Of a stretch of 64,000 bases of DNA, positions 18,559-26,533 are shown in pieces. The stretch spans positions 3,038,001 through 3,102,000 of the forward strand of contig OY760657.1 of assembly GCA_963663905.2 (NCBI GenBank). The letters are read 5' to 3'. This stretch comes from Saccharicrinis sp963663905. GTDB lineage: Bacteria; Bacteroidota; Bacteroidia; Bacteroidales; Marinilabiliaceae. A model generated the notes under the pieces. It ran no database searches, was not told the DNA's origin, and saw only the letters and a list, made by a program, of their open reading frames with translations. How positions within the stretch are numbered: the first letter of the stretch is position 1; each line of letters starts with the position of its first letter. Both the position numbers and the translations under genes were made by a program.

Positions 18559-19782
18559 ATGGCTAATAATAGAGAGATCATTCTTGTTAATATCTCCGGA
18601 GAAGATAAACCCGGATTAACTTCTTCATTAACAGAAATTTTATCACATTATAACGTACAAATACTTGACATTGGTCAAGCTGTTATTCACGACGATCTTG
18701 GATTAGGAATTTTATTTGAAGTTCCTCAAGCTTATGAATCAGCCCCTATTTTAAAAGACTTACTTTTTAAATCATATGAAATTGGTGTTAAAATTAAATT
18801 TACCCCTATTTCAGAACAAAGATATGGAGAGTGGGTTACACACCAAGGTAAAGAGAGATTTATCATTACTTTGTTGGCTCGAAAAATAACTGCTGAACAC
18901 ATGGCTAAAGTGACTCGTGTTATTTCGTCTCAACAATTAAATATCGATACAATCACTCGTCTTTCAGGTAGAATTGACCTTAATAACGAACCTACTCAAA
19001 ACAAAGCTGTTGTTGAGTTTTCGGTTAGAGGTACTCCTATTGATGCAGAGATTATGAAAAGTGACTTCATGGAACTTTCTAGTAAAATTGGTGTTGATAT
19101 TGCATTTCAGGAAGACAATATTTTCAGAAGAAACCGTCGTTTGGTTTGTTTTGACATGGATTCAACTCTTATTCAAACTGAGGTTATTGATGAATTAGCA
19201 GAAAGAGCCGGAGTTGGAGCTAAAGTAAAGAAAATCACAGAAGCTGCCATGCGTGGTGATATTGATTTTAATGAAAGCTTTATTCAGAGAGTTGCTTTAT
19301 TAAAAGGCCTTAATGAGAATGTAATGAAAGAGGTTGCCGAAAACCTTCCTATTACCGAAGGTGCAGAACGCCTTATGAAAACACTAAATAAATATGGTTA
19401 CAGAACTGCTATTTTATCTGGTGGATTCAACTATTTTGGAAACTACCTTAAAGCAAGATTAGGTGTTGACTATGTTTTCTCTAATGAACTTGAAATCAAA
19501 AAAGGCAAGTTAACAGGAAAACACATTGGCGATATTGTTGACGGTAAAAGAAAAGCAGAGCTACTGAAATTATTGGCTTTCAAAGAAGATATTCATTTAG
19601 ATCAGGTTATTGCTGTTGGAGATGGTTCTAACGACCTTCCAATGCTTCAGTTAGCTGGATTAGGTATTGCTTTCCATGCTAAACCAAAAGTAAAAGCAGG
19701 TGCAGATAATTCAATTTCTACATTAGGATTAGATGCTATTCTTTATATGCTTGGTTTCAGAGACAGAGAAATCAACAAATAA
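18559..19782 (+). CDS. serB: Phosphoserine phosphatase with N-terminal ACT domains
   Basis: A 407-residue enzyme when started at MANNREIILVNISGEDKPGL. The frame is open back to a TTG at 18442, but that adds 39 residues with no family likeness. Two ACT-like regions (about 1-85 and 95-185) are followed by a HAD phosphatase domain: VCFDMDSTLIQTEVIDELAERAG with the nucleophile aspartate, LSGGFNYF, and GDGSNDLPMLQLAG. It removes phosphate from phosphoserine in the last step of serine synthesis; the ACT domains probably sense serine or related amino acids. A strong terminator follows the gene. Confidence 0.93.
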   Translation: MANNREIILVNISGEDKPGLTSSLTEILSHYNVQILDIGQAVIHDDLGLGILFEVPQAYESAPILKDLLFKSYEIGVKIKFTPISEQRYGEWVTHQGKERFIITLLARKITAEHMAKVTRVISSQQLNIDTITRLSGRIDLNNEPTQNKAVVEFSVRGTPIDAEIMKSDFMELSSKIGVDIAFQEDNIFRRNRRLVCFDMDSTLIQTEVIDELAERAGVGAKVKKITEAAMRGDIDFNESFIQRVALLKGLNENVMKEVAENLPITEGAERLMKTLNKYGYRTAILSGGFNYFGNYLKARLGVDYVFSNELEIKKGKLTGKHIGDIVDGKRKAELLKLLAFKEDIHLDQVIAVGDGSNDLPMLQLAGLGIAFHAKPKVKAGADNSISTLGLDAILYMLGFRDREINK

Positions 19783-19830
19783 AAGAATTAAAGGAGCATG
19801 AAGAAGGGAGCATAGAGAAAAAAAACTATA

Positions 19831-19868
19831 AAAAAAGCTACACTTGAATTTCAGGTGTAGCTTTTTTT
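19831..19868. terminator. Bidirectional terminator between serB and the rRNA methyltransferase
   Basis: A near-perfect stem AAAAAAGCTACACTTGA / TCAGGTGTAGCTTTTTT with a short loop is followed by T-rich DNA on the plus strand and, because the left arm begins with a run of A, by a T-tract on the minus strand too. It serves the convergent genes on both sides. Confidence 0.85.
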
Positions 19869-19994
19869 CTTCAGTCGTTAGCATCTTGCCATTAGTGAAT
19901 TGTCATTAGTTTTTTAAAACTATTAAATCAAACATTCAACAGCCTGTCAGTCTCATTGATATCCAACATTCTACAATTCACTTTTAACTCGTAT

Positions 19995-21146
19995 CTATCT
20001 GAACTTAATGATTTTCTTCATAGTACCATCATAAATATTAAATTTATGATATCCGCATTCAAGAGCACCATTATACAATCTTAGTTTCTCTAATGGTTTC
20101 AAACCTACATTCTTTAATGCTTCCTTATTAGAAGTAATAACCCAGGCGTCATATCCGGTAAAGGTATGCTTTAACTGATTTCCAATCATTCTGTAAAAGT
20201 CTACCATATCCTTATCCTTCATCAAACGCTCTCCATATGGTGGATTCATAATGATCATTCCCTTTGGATAATGAGGTTCTAGTTTTTCAAAAGATGACAC
20301 TGAAAAGTTAATATCTCTGTTAAATCTAAAGCCTAGAGCAGATTCGCGAGCAATATCAATAGCTTTTACCGATGCATCACTACCAAATATTTTTAATCGC
20401 GGATGCTCAATTTTATCCTTGGCCTCTTCTACTATCTTATTCCATAACGCCTCATCATAATCGTTCCAACCCATAAAACCGAAACTCTTTTTATGAAGTC
20501 CAGGAGGATAATTACGAGCATACATCACAGCTTCCATCAAAATAGTTCCTGACCCACACATCGGATCAATCAATGCCATTTTTTTATCCCAGCCAGAAAG
20601 CAAAACCATCCCCGCTGCTAAAACTTCATTAAGCGGAGCTTTATGATTGCCAACTCTATAACCTCTCTTGTGTAATGAATCACCTGAACTATCCATTGAA
20701 ATTGTAACACTATCTTTTGCTACATGAATAACCAATCGTACCGAAGGATTTTCAACATCAACAGAAGGACGCTTACCAAATTTATCTCTAAACTGATCTA
20801 CAATAGCATCTTTTGCTTTTAATGCAACAAACTTGGAGTGAGTAAAAATTTCAGAATAAACAACAGGATCAATAGCTAAAGTATTGTCAACCTCCATAAT
20901 CTGTGACCAATCATACTTTTTAACGCCATCATATAACTCCTGTTCGTTTTTAGCAGTAAATTTATAAATGGGGTGAAGTACCCTGATTGCAGTTCGCAAC
21001 AACAAGTTTGATTTATACAAAATTTCTTTATCCCCTTCAAACTCTACGGCTCTGTTAACCTCTATAATATTCTGAGCCCCTATTCCCTTTAATTCCTCAG
21101 CTAGAACACCTTCCAGCCCATGAAAAGTTTTTGCAATCAGCTTCAA
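19995..21146 (-). CDS. THUMP-domain class I rRNA methyltransferase (RlmL N-terminal-like)
   Basis: A 383-residue SAM-dependent methyltransferase. The N-terminal THUMP domain spans about residues 50-155. The catalytic domain has PLNEVLAAGMVLLSGW, the SAM-binding LIDPMCGSGTILMEAV and the N-6/N-2 methylase motif IIMNPPYGERL. It matches the family that makes m2G2445 in 23S rRNA (the RlmL part of E. coli RlmKL), without a fused RlmK domain. The first 10 residues MKLIAKTFHGLEGVLAEEL are typical of the family start. It is a single gene on the minus strand. Confidence 0.9.
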   Translation of the reverse strand: MKLIAKTFHGLEGVLAEELKGIGAQNIIEVNRAVEFEGDKEILYKSNLLLRTAIRVLHPIYKFTAKNEQELYDGVKKYDWSQIMEVDNTLAIDPVVYSEIFTHSKFVALKAKDAIVDQFRDKFGKRPSVDVENPSVRLVIHVAKDSVTISMDSSGDSLHKRGYRVGNHKAPLNEVLAAGMVLLSGWDKKMALIDPMCGSGTILMEAVMYARNYPPGLHKKSFGFMGWNDYDEALWNKIVEEAKDKIEHPRLKIFGSDASVKAIDIARESALGFRFNRDINFSVSSFEKLEPHYPKGMIIMNPPYGERLMKDKDMVDFYRMIGNQLKHTFTGYDAWVITSNKEALKNVGLKPLEKLRLYNGALECGYHKFNIYDGTMKKIIKFR

Positions 21147-21281
21147 TGTAATATGTCTTTAATGAATAACTTATAAGGCAAATCGTCATCGCCTTTTCCG
21201 TTGCGAATTTAGATCAAATTGCTTGTTTTTACAATATCATAACAAAAGATTCATCTTAAAAAAACTAAATTGAGGAAACAC

Positions 21282-21332
21282 AAAAAAAATCGCTATGCTA
21301 AAGCCCTTAAAATGAATACTTCAACATAGCGA
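21282..21332 (-). terminator. Terminator of the CarboxypepD_reg-like gene
   Basis: The arms TCGCTATG (21290-21297) and CATAGCGA (21325-21332) form a stem with a 27-nt loop. On the minus strand the stem is followed by a run of eight T. It lies just downstream of the gene ending at 21384. Confidence 0.7.
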
Positions 21333-21383
21333 CATTAGGATGTTATAATCGTAGCTTTAAATCCTGATTAGATTACTATCTTC

Positions 21384-22703
21384 TTACTCTTCATCACTTA
21401 GCTTTTCTATACGTTTTTTTATTTTCTTAATAACGGACTCAATGCTAGCTTCTGGCTCAATCACATTATAATCACCCCAAAACTGAGGATCTGAAAATCC
21501 GGAAACCTGATCCTGAAGAACAATATTATTTTTCATTCTTTCGCTTACTTTAAATGGTTTTTCAGAAGCTTTACGCCAATCTGTAACAGCCATTTCTAAA
21601 GTTGAAGTATAGGTAGTATTAAACCATTTTTTCTTCCAGTCTACTTTAAAAGTAATCTGTCCTCTGGAATAACCATACATCCATTTACCATCTTGTTTAC
21701 GGTAATTTACCATATAACTGGCTTCTGTTGGATACACGATTGCCCCCACCGGTTTACGTTTAATAAACATGGCTGATGCTTTTTGCTTATCCTCAATATT
21801 GATACTGTAATTGGCACTTGTTACAGCCATCGATTCTGCATCAATGTACAATTTACCATAAAATAGAGGATCTTCAACATAAGGCTTCTGAACAAAACTT
21901 ACCACATAAATAATCTTATCATTAACCTTGGTTATAGTTTCAAGATTAAAATTATAATAATCCATATCTTCTGTATTAATGATAGAAAATGGTTCCTTCA
22001 TAATATCCAACATTAAACTCGAATATGGACCTCCTTGTAATTTAAAAGTAAGTGTATCCATTTTTGAATAATCAGCATCCTTACGAGCCTTATACAATCT
22101 CATTCCATCTAACTTATAATTTGAATAAGCTTGTTTATGAACATCAATTACAGCCTCAGCTAAAGATACATAATTACGTCTACGCTTAATTGTCTCTCTG
22201 TAAAAGGTAGTCATACGTAGAGGTTCTTGCATGTAGTTCTCTTTTTTACGGGCTATAACTTCACGAATGATCTGGTTTGCATCTTTTGGTAAAACACTAA
22301 CTTCAGCCAATGAAACAGTTAACATATCCAATCTAAGCTTATTTCGATCAGGCTTAAACTCTGATAAAACAAAATCTTTGTTTTTATATCCAAGGTAAGA
22401 AACGTGTACTTTGCTGTTTGGAGAAACATCTTTAGGTACTTTTAACAAGAAATTACCTTCTGAATTAGAAACAGTCGCAATATTAGTTCCCTCTAAGGTA
22501 AGTGTTGCAAATACCAAAGGATCACCAGATTCACTATCTATAATTTTTCCTCTGTATTGAATAGTATTTAAGGTATCTGGCAATACTTCTTCTTCTACAA
22601 CAGAAGATGCAAATATTGACACTGGAGCAATACCTACCATAAAAATTATGGCGATAAGGATTTGATATATCCTTTGTGATGAATTATTTTTTAAAGTTCT
22701 CAT
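21384..22703 (-). CDS. Secreted CarboxypepD_reg-like beta-sandwich protein
   Basis: A 439-residue protein with a signal peptide (MRTLKNNSSQRIYQILIAIIFMVGIAPVSIFASS). The carboxypeptidase-like regulatory (CarbopepD_reg_2) domain follows: IQYRGKIIDSESGDPLVFATLTLEGTNIATVSNSEGNFLLKVP (about residues 47-90). The remaining 300 residues, rich in aromatic beta-strand patterns (TTFYRETIKRRRNYVSLAEAVIDVHK), match a conserved Bacteroidota envelope family. In this phylum the domain is usually the N-terminal plug of TonB-dependent receptors, but no receptor barrel is present here. A periplasmic or outer-membrane location is likely; the function is unknown. Confidence 0.82.
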   Translation of the reverse strand: MRTLKNNSSQRIYQILIAIIFMVGIAPVSIFASSVVEEEVLPDTLNTIQYRGKIIDSESGDPLVFATLTLEGTNIATVSNSEGNFLLKVPKDVSPNSKVHVSYLGYKNKDFVLSEFKPDRNKLRLDMLTVSLAEVSVLPKDANQIIREVIARKKENYMQEPLRMTTFYRETIKRRRNYVSLAEAVIDVHKQAYSNYKLDGMRLYKARKDADYSKMDTLTFKLQGGPYSSLMLDIMKEPFSIINTEDMDYYNFNLETITKVNDKIIYVVSFVQKPYVEDPLFYGKLYIDAESMAVTSANYSINIEDKQKASAMFIKRKPVGAIVYPTEASYMVNYRKQDGKWMYGYSRGQITFKVDWKKKWFNTTYTSTLEMAVTDWRKASEKPFKVSERMKNNIVLQDQVSGFSDPQFWGDYNVIEPEASIESVIKKIKKRIEKLSDEE

Positions 22704-22837
22704 GGCATTAATTATTTTGGGTATTCTTTCTACCTGGATTAATAAATCTTTCTAAATAAAAGACAACGCTAAAAATATTTACCCCTATCGTAGTTTTATT
22801 TTTTTATAATTATTTTAAAGAATCGCAGAAGGTAGTT

Positions 22838-22890
22838 CTCAGTAGTAGTAGTGGACAGTAGGCAGTTATCAGTCGCTGAAGACCGAAGAC
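22838..22890. repeat. Low-complexity CAGT-type intergenic repeat
   Basis: Within the 371-bp gap at 22704-23074 is a degenerate repeat: CTCAGTAGTAGTAGTGGACA, GTAGGCAGTTATCAGTCGCTGAAGACCGAAGAC. It is the same style as at 4063-4160 and 23481-23550, including the shared words GCGGCTGAAGAC/TCGCTGAAGAC. The rest of the gap holds only an AT-rich stretch and the palindrome at 23002-23015. Confidence 0.6.
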
Positions 22891-23001
22891 TTATGGCATT
22901 GTGGCCCAAACATTGCACTTTATTATATAACAAACACACCAAAAAGAGGTGGACACATTGTTAAACAAAGCATTAAGTAGGTAAACAAACAAAAAACAAT
23001 C

Positions 23002-23015
23002 CTACATAAATGTAG
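23002..23015 (+). promoter_or_regulatory. Palindrome upstream of the orphan NifX-like gene
   Basis: CTACAT-AA-ATGTAG is a perfect inverted repeat 60 bp upstream of the start at 23075. It shares the TACAT/ATGTA half sites with the palindrome upstream of the other NifX-like gene (13523-13536), although the spacing between halves differs (2 versus 4 bp). Confidence 0.35.
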
Positions 23016-23074
23016 AATAGCAATTAAAACACAACATTTTGGTACAATTGTTTAACCTCAAAAAATAGATTGTT

Positions 23075-23473
23075 ATGAAAATTTGCTTACCAGTATTAGG
23101 AGACAGTGCATTAAAGAAGGAATTATTGGCTGACGATTTCTATAAAGCTAAATATTATGCTATTTATGATATGCTAGAAAAAACTACTACAATCTTTTCT
23201 TTAGCAGACTCTGATGCCATATATTTATCTATGAGCGAGATTAAAAAATTAGGGATTGGAATTATTATCACTCCAAATCTTCGTCCTATGGCTGCAAAAA
23301 TCCTTTTCGACAATGAAATTGAAGTTTATAAAGCCAATGCTTCATTAGTAGAGGAAAATATTTCTTTATTAAAAAGAAGCTTACTAAAAGATTTTACAGA
23401 GGCTATGATAGAGAGCAAAAACTCTTGTTCTTCAGATGGATGTTCTTCTTGTTCATCAACATCTTGTAACTAA
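23075..23473 (+). CDS. NifX/NifB-like family protein with Cys/Ser-rich C-terminal tail
   Basis: A 132-residue protein with the COG1433 fold pattern MKICLPVLGDSALKKELLADDFYKAKYYAIYDM and LGIGIIITPNLRPMAAKILFDNEIEVYKA. It lacks the usual conserved histidine region of the two other copies and ends in CSSDGCSSCSSTSCN, five cysteines in 15 residues, a likely metal- or cluster-binding tail. It is an orphan 10 kb from the main NifX cluster, with its own upstream palindrome. The bound metal or cluster is unknown. Confidence 0.8.
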   Translation: MKICLPVLGDSALKKELLADDFYKAKYYAIYDMLEKTTTIFSLADSDAIYLSMSEIKKLGIGIIITPNLRPMAAKILFDNEIEVYKANASLVEENISLLKRSLLKDFTEAMIESKNSCSSDGCSSCSSTSCN

Positions 23474-23480
23474 AAACTTA

Positions 23481-23550
23481 CAGTCAGCAGCTTCTCAGTT
23501 GGCAGCCATTAAGCGGCTGAAGACTGAAAACTGTTGACTAAAGACTCTGT
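23481..23550. repeat. Low-complexity CAGT-type intergenic repeat
   Basis: Starting 8 bp after the NifX-like stop: CAGTCAGCAGCTTCTCAGTTGG, then GCGGCTGAAGACTGAAAACTGTTGACTAAAGACT. It is degenerate and non-coding. It is followed at 23561-23645 by another dispersed word (AATTCGACAAAACAACG...) that reappears at 28773-28797. Confidence 0.6.
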
Positions 23551-23656
23551 TTTTTTTGTTAAGGTGTAGAATTGTTAATTCGCAAAATCATTGATTTGTG
23601 TTTCATAAATCAATTCGACAAAACAACGATTAAACAATTAGACACTATTTAATACT

Positions 23657-23689
23657 AAAAAAGCCACATCTTATAAAAGATGCAGCTTT
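23657..23689 (-). terminator. Terminator of the fumarase gene
   Basis: The arms AAAGC-CA-CATCTT and AAGATG-CA-GCTTT pair with one internal loop. On the minus strand the stem runs into TTTTTT. It lies 34 bp past the fumarase stop codon. Confidence 0.7.
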
Positions 23690-23722
23690 GATTTATTTTG
23701 ACAAATAACTAGTGGCTATTTA

Positions 23723-25330
23723 CTACTTCATATTAGCAAAAAAGTCATTTCCTTTATCATCTACAATAATAAATGCAGGGAAATTCTCTACACGAATCTT
23801 ACGAACAGCTTCCATTCCTAATTCAGGGAAATCAACAACTTCTACAGATTTAATATTTGATTTAGCTAAAATAGCAGCAGGACCACCAATTGATCCTAAA
23901 TAGAAACCTCCATGTTTTTTACAAGCATCAGTTACCGACTGATATCTGTTTCCTTTAGCTACCATAACCATAGAACCTCCTTTGCTTTGGAAAAGATCTA
24001 CATATGGATCCATACGGCCAGCTGTTGTTGGACCGAAACTTCCAGATGGCATACCTTCCGGAGTTTTAGCAGGACCAGCATAATATACAGGATGATTCTT
24101 CATGTATTCTGGCATTTCTTTACCTTCATCCAACATCTTTTTAATGTTAGCATGCGCAATATCACGAGCTACTATTAAGGTACCAGAAAGGTTTAAACGA
24201 GTTTTAATTGGATATTTAGTCAACTCTTTCAATACATTCTCCATTGGTTGATCCAAATCAATATCAACAGCAGGAGCTAATTCAGGAGCTCTTTCAGGAA
24301 CAAATCTTGCTGGATTTTTTTCCAATTGCTCAAGGAAAATACCATCTTCTGTAATCTTAGCTTTTACGTTTCTGTCTGCACTACAACTAACACCTAGTCC
24401 AACAGGACAAGAAGCTGCATGACGAGGTAAACGTATCACTCTTACATCATGAACAAAATACTTACCGCCAAACTGAGCACCAATCTCACTTTCCTGACAA
24501 ATCTTAAGTACTTTTTCTTCCCACTCCAAATCACGAAATGCCTGACCACCATCATTACCTTCTGTTGGTAAATGATCTAAATATCCTGCAGATGCCTTTT
24601 TAACAGTTGCTAAAGTAGCTTCTGCAGAAGTACCACCAATTACTAACGCTAAGTGATATGGAGGACATGCAGAAGTTCCTAAGTCTTTAATTTTCTTCTT
24701 AACAAAGTTGGTTAAGTTTTCTTCAGTTAATAAACTCTTAGTTTCCTGATATAAGAATGTCTTATTACCAGAACCACCACCTTTTGTTAAAAATAAGAAC
24801 TCATATTTGTTTCCTTGTTCAGCATAAATATCAATTTGAGCAGGAAGGTTATTTCCTGTGTTCTTTTCTTCGAACATAGTTTGAGCTACAACCTGAGAGT
24901 AACGTAAGTTACGATCTTTGTATGTTTCATATACTCCTTGCGACAAGTAATCAGCATCACAAGCTCCGGTATAAACATCCTCTCCTTTTTTAGCTACCAC
25001 AATAGCTGTACCTGTATCCTGACAAGTTGGTAAATCACCCTCTGCAGCAACTACCTGGTTCATTAAAATGGTATGAGCAACAAACTTATCATTATCAGAA
25101 GCTTCATCATCTTGTAAGATTTTTGCAACTTTTTCAAGGTGAGCAGGACGAAGATAAAAAGAAACATCAGCCATAGCTTCTTTAGCTAACAACTTTAATC
25201 CCTGAGGATCTACCTTTAGAATTTTTCTGCCATCAATTTCAATAGTAGAAACATAATCTTTTGTCAACAAACGATATTCTGTGGTATCCTTTAAGATAGG
25301 AAATGGTTTTTGATACTTAAAATCAGACAT
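23723..25330 (-). CDS. Class I fumarate hydratase (iron-sulfur)
   Basis: A 535-residue class I fumarase, interconverting fumarate and malate in the TCA cycle or reductive branch. The three [4Fe-4S] cysteines are C103 (LPTCQDTGTA), C222 (GTSACPPYH) and C316 (GLGVSCSADR), spaced exactly as in characterised eukaryotic-type class I enzymes. The N-terminal alpha and C-terminal beta domains are fused in one chain, as in FumA. The start codon follows a well-formed promoter, and a terminator follows the gene, so it is a single-gene transcript. An oxygen-labile cluster of this kind fits an anaerobic or microaerobic lifestyle. Confidence 0.95.
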   Translation of the reverse strand: MSDFKYQKPFPILKDTTEYRLLTKDYVSTIEIDGRKILKVDPQGLKLLAKEAMADVSFYLRPAHLEKVAKILQDDEASDNDKFVAHTILMNQVVAAEGDLPTCQDTGTAIVVAKKGEDVYTGACDADYLSQGVYETYKDRNLRYSQVVAQTMFEEKNTGNNLPAQIDIYAEQGNKYEFLFLTKGGGSGNKTFLYQETKSLLTEENLTNFVKKKIKDLGTSACPPYHLALVIGGTSAEATLATVKKASAGYLDHLPTEGNDGGQAFRDLEWEEKVLKICQESEIGAQFGGKYFVHDVRVIRLPRHAASCPVGLGVSCSADRNVKAKITEDGIFLEQLEKNPARFVPERAPELAPAVDIDLDQPMENVLKELTKYPIKTRLNLSGTLIVARDIAHANIKKMLDEGKEMPEYMKNHPVYYAGPAKTPEGMPSGSFGPTTAGRMDPYVDLFQSKGGSMVMVAKGNRYQSVTDACKKHGGFYLGSIGGPAAILAKSNIKSVEVVDFPELGMEAVRKIRVENFPAFIIVDDKGNDFFANMK

Positions 25331-25365
25331 GACTTATTTATTTATTGATATTTTTTTTGAGACAC

Positions 25366-25394
25366 CAAAGATAGTAAAGATTACAACCTAACAA
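25366..25394 (-). promoter_or_regulatory. Promoter of the fumarase gene
   Basis: On the minus strand TTG (25394-25392) is followed after 18 bp by TATCTTTG (25373-25366), matching the Bacteroidota TTTG-N19-TAnnTTTG layout. It lies 36 bp upstream of the start codon. Confidence 0.65.
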
Positions 25395-25755
25395 GAATTA
25401 GAGCCCAGTTTAAAACAGATGTTCTTGAGCAGAGTTTTTTTATCTGAATAATTAAAGATTAAGTTTTAAGGAAAGAATTAACAAGATGATTAAGAATATC
25501 TAATTGTTTAAACGTCGATTTGTAAAATTGTCGATTTGATTTTATATAATTCAAAGATTAAGATCGCCGAAATCAGAAATATCTATTTTATCTTTAAGAT
25601 AAATTTCTGCAAAAAAACACAATTGATATTCATATTAACTTTCAACTTTTGACTTTCAACTTTTAACTACATACGAATACGGTTAATTTTTACGTAAACC
25701 AAACAGCTTCATTCGAAAAAAAAACTATTTTTGTTTGGCTAAAAAATGAAAAGTT
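25395..25755 (+). promoter_or_regulatory. Upstream region of the polysaccharide locus with candidate -7 box
   Basis: This AT-rich region separates fumarase from upxY. It holds word-like repeats (AATTGTCGATTTG-like at about 25500-25540 and ACTTTCAACTTTTGACTTTCAACTTTT at 25638-25665) but no gene. A box TATTTTTG at 25726-25733 matches TAnnTTTG and lies 22 bp upstream of the upxY start. No invertible-promoter inverted repeats of the kind known from Bacteroides capsule loci were recognised. Confidence 0.45.
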
Positions 25756-26262
25756 TTGAAGGAAAACACAACAAACACTTGGTATGCATTATATACCAAA
25801 TCCAGAGCTGAGAAAAAAGTAGCTGAAGAATTAAATAAATTAGGTATTACCAATTATTTGCCTATAAAAAGAGAACTTCGTCAATGGAGTGACCGCAAAA
25901 AGTGGGTAGAAACTCCTGCTATTAGTTCCTATATTTTTATAAATATTCCCCTAGATAGATATCGAGATGTTTTTCAGGTTAATGGAATAGTTGCATATGT
26001 ATCCTACAAAGGAAAAGCAGTTACTATACCGGATCATGAGATAGAAGCCATGAAACGCACTATTGAAAACAAGATCGCTTTTGATGTAGAAGCTACCAAC
26101 ATCCGAAAAGGTGAGGAAATTACTGTAACCTCAGGACCTTTAAAGGGTATAAAGGGTGTAGTGGAAACAATTCAGGGAACAAAAAAATTGTATTTAAACA
26201 TTTCAAACATAGGTTACACCTTAGTTGTTAACTTAGACGAAGCTACTATTCAAAAACAATAG
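25756..26262 (+). CDS. UpxY-family NusG-like transcription antiterminator
   Basis: A 168-residue NusG paralogue. The NGN domain is clear from TWYALYTKSRAEKKVAEELNKLGITNYLP, and the C-terminal KOW motif from IRKGEEITVTSGPLKGIKGVVETI. The start is TTG: no ATG lies in frame between the preceding in-frame stop (25747) and the first conserved residues. In Bacteroidales, UpxY proteins bind RNA polymerase and prevent early termination in the leader of their own capsule operon. Here it is the first gene of the polysaccharide locus, followed by a 271-bp leader, which is the expected layout. No UpxZ homologue is present. Confidence 0.9.
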   Translation: MKENTTNTWYALYTKSRAEKKVAEELNKLGITNYLPIKRELRQWSDRKKWVETPAISSYIFINIPLDRYRDVFQVNGIVAYVSYKGKAVTIPDHEIEAMKRTIENKIAFDVEATNIRKGEEITVTSGPLKGIKGVVETIQGTKKLYLNISNIGYTLVVNLDEATIQKQ

Positions 26263-26533
26263 CTTCCATACATAAGCAGGTCATAAACCAATATTTACAA
26301 GAACTTGCAAGGCTATTCGCATGCCTACTCACCTCATAACATGGGACTGAGGGAGGCGAAGCTGTAAGAAAAAACAAAGTTTTTTCTGTCGAGTGGTTAA
26401 ATTGTTTAACTGTTAATTTGATGAAATTAAAAACTTCATAGTTCATTAATATTAATAAGATACATAAGTGCAAATTAACAATTCTTCAATTTCACAAATC
26501 AACACAATTAAAATATAAATCATAACTCTTCCA
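26263..26533 (+). promoter_or_regulatory. Untranslated leader between upxY and cysC with an attenuator-like hairpin
   Basis: The 271-bp gap contains the GC-richer block GAGGGAGGCGAAGC (26349-26362) and a 9-bp perfect stem AGAAAAAAC-AAA-GTTTTTTCT at 26367-26387. A minus-strand open frame here is not convincing as a gene. The position, right after an antiterminator gene, suggests that read-through is controlled here (inference). Confidence 0.4.

Noticed and set aside
25395..25755. Invertible promoter (phase-variable switch) upstream of upxY.
   Set aside because: I looked for matching inverted repeats flanking the promoter box and found none of convincing length; no site-specific invertase is nearby.
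26246..26473. Minus-strand open frame of 75 codons in the upxY-cysC leader.
   Set aside because: No recognisable domain or start context; the region is better explained as an untranslated leader.
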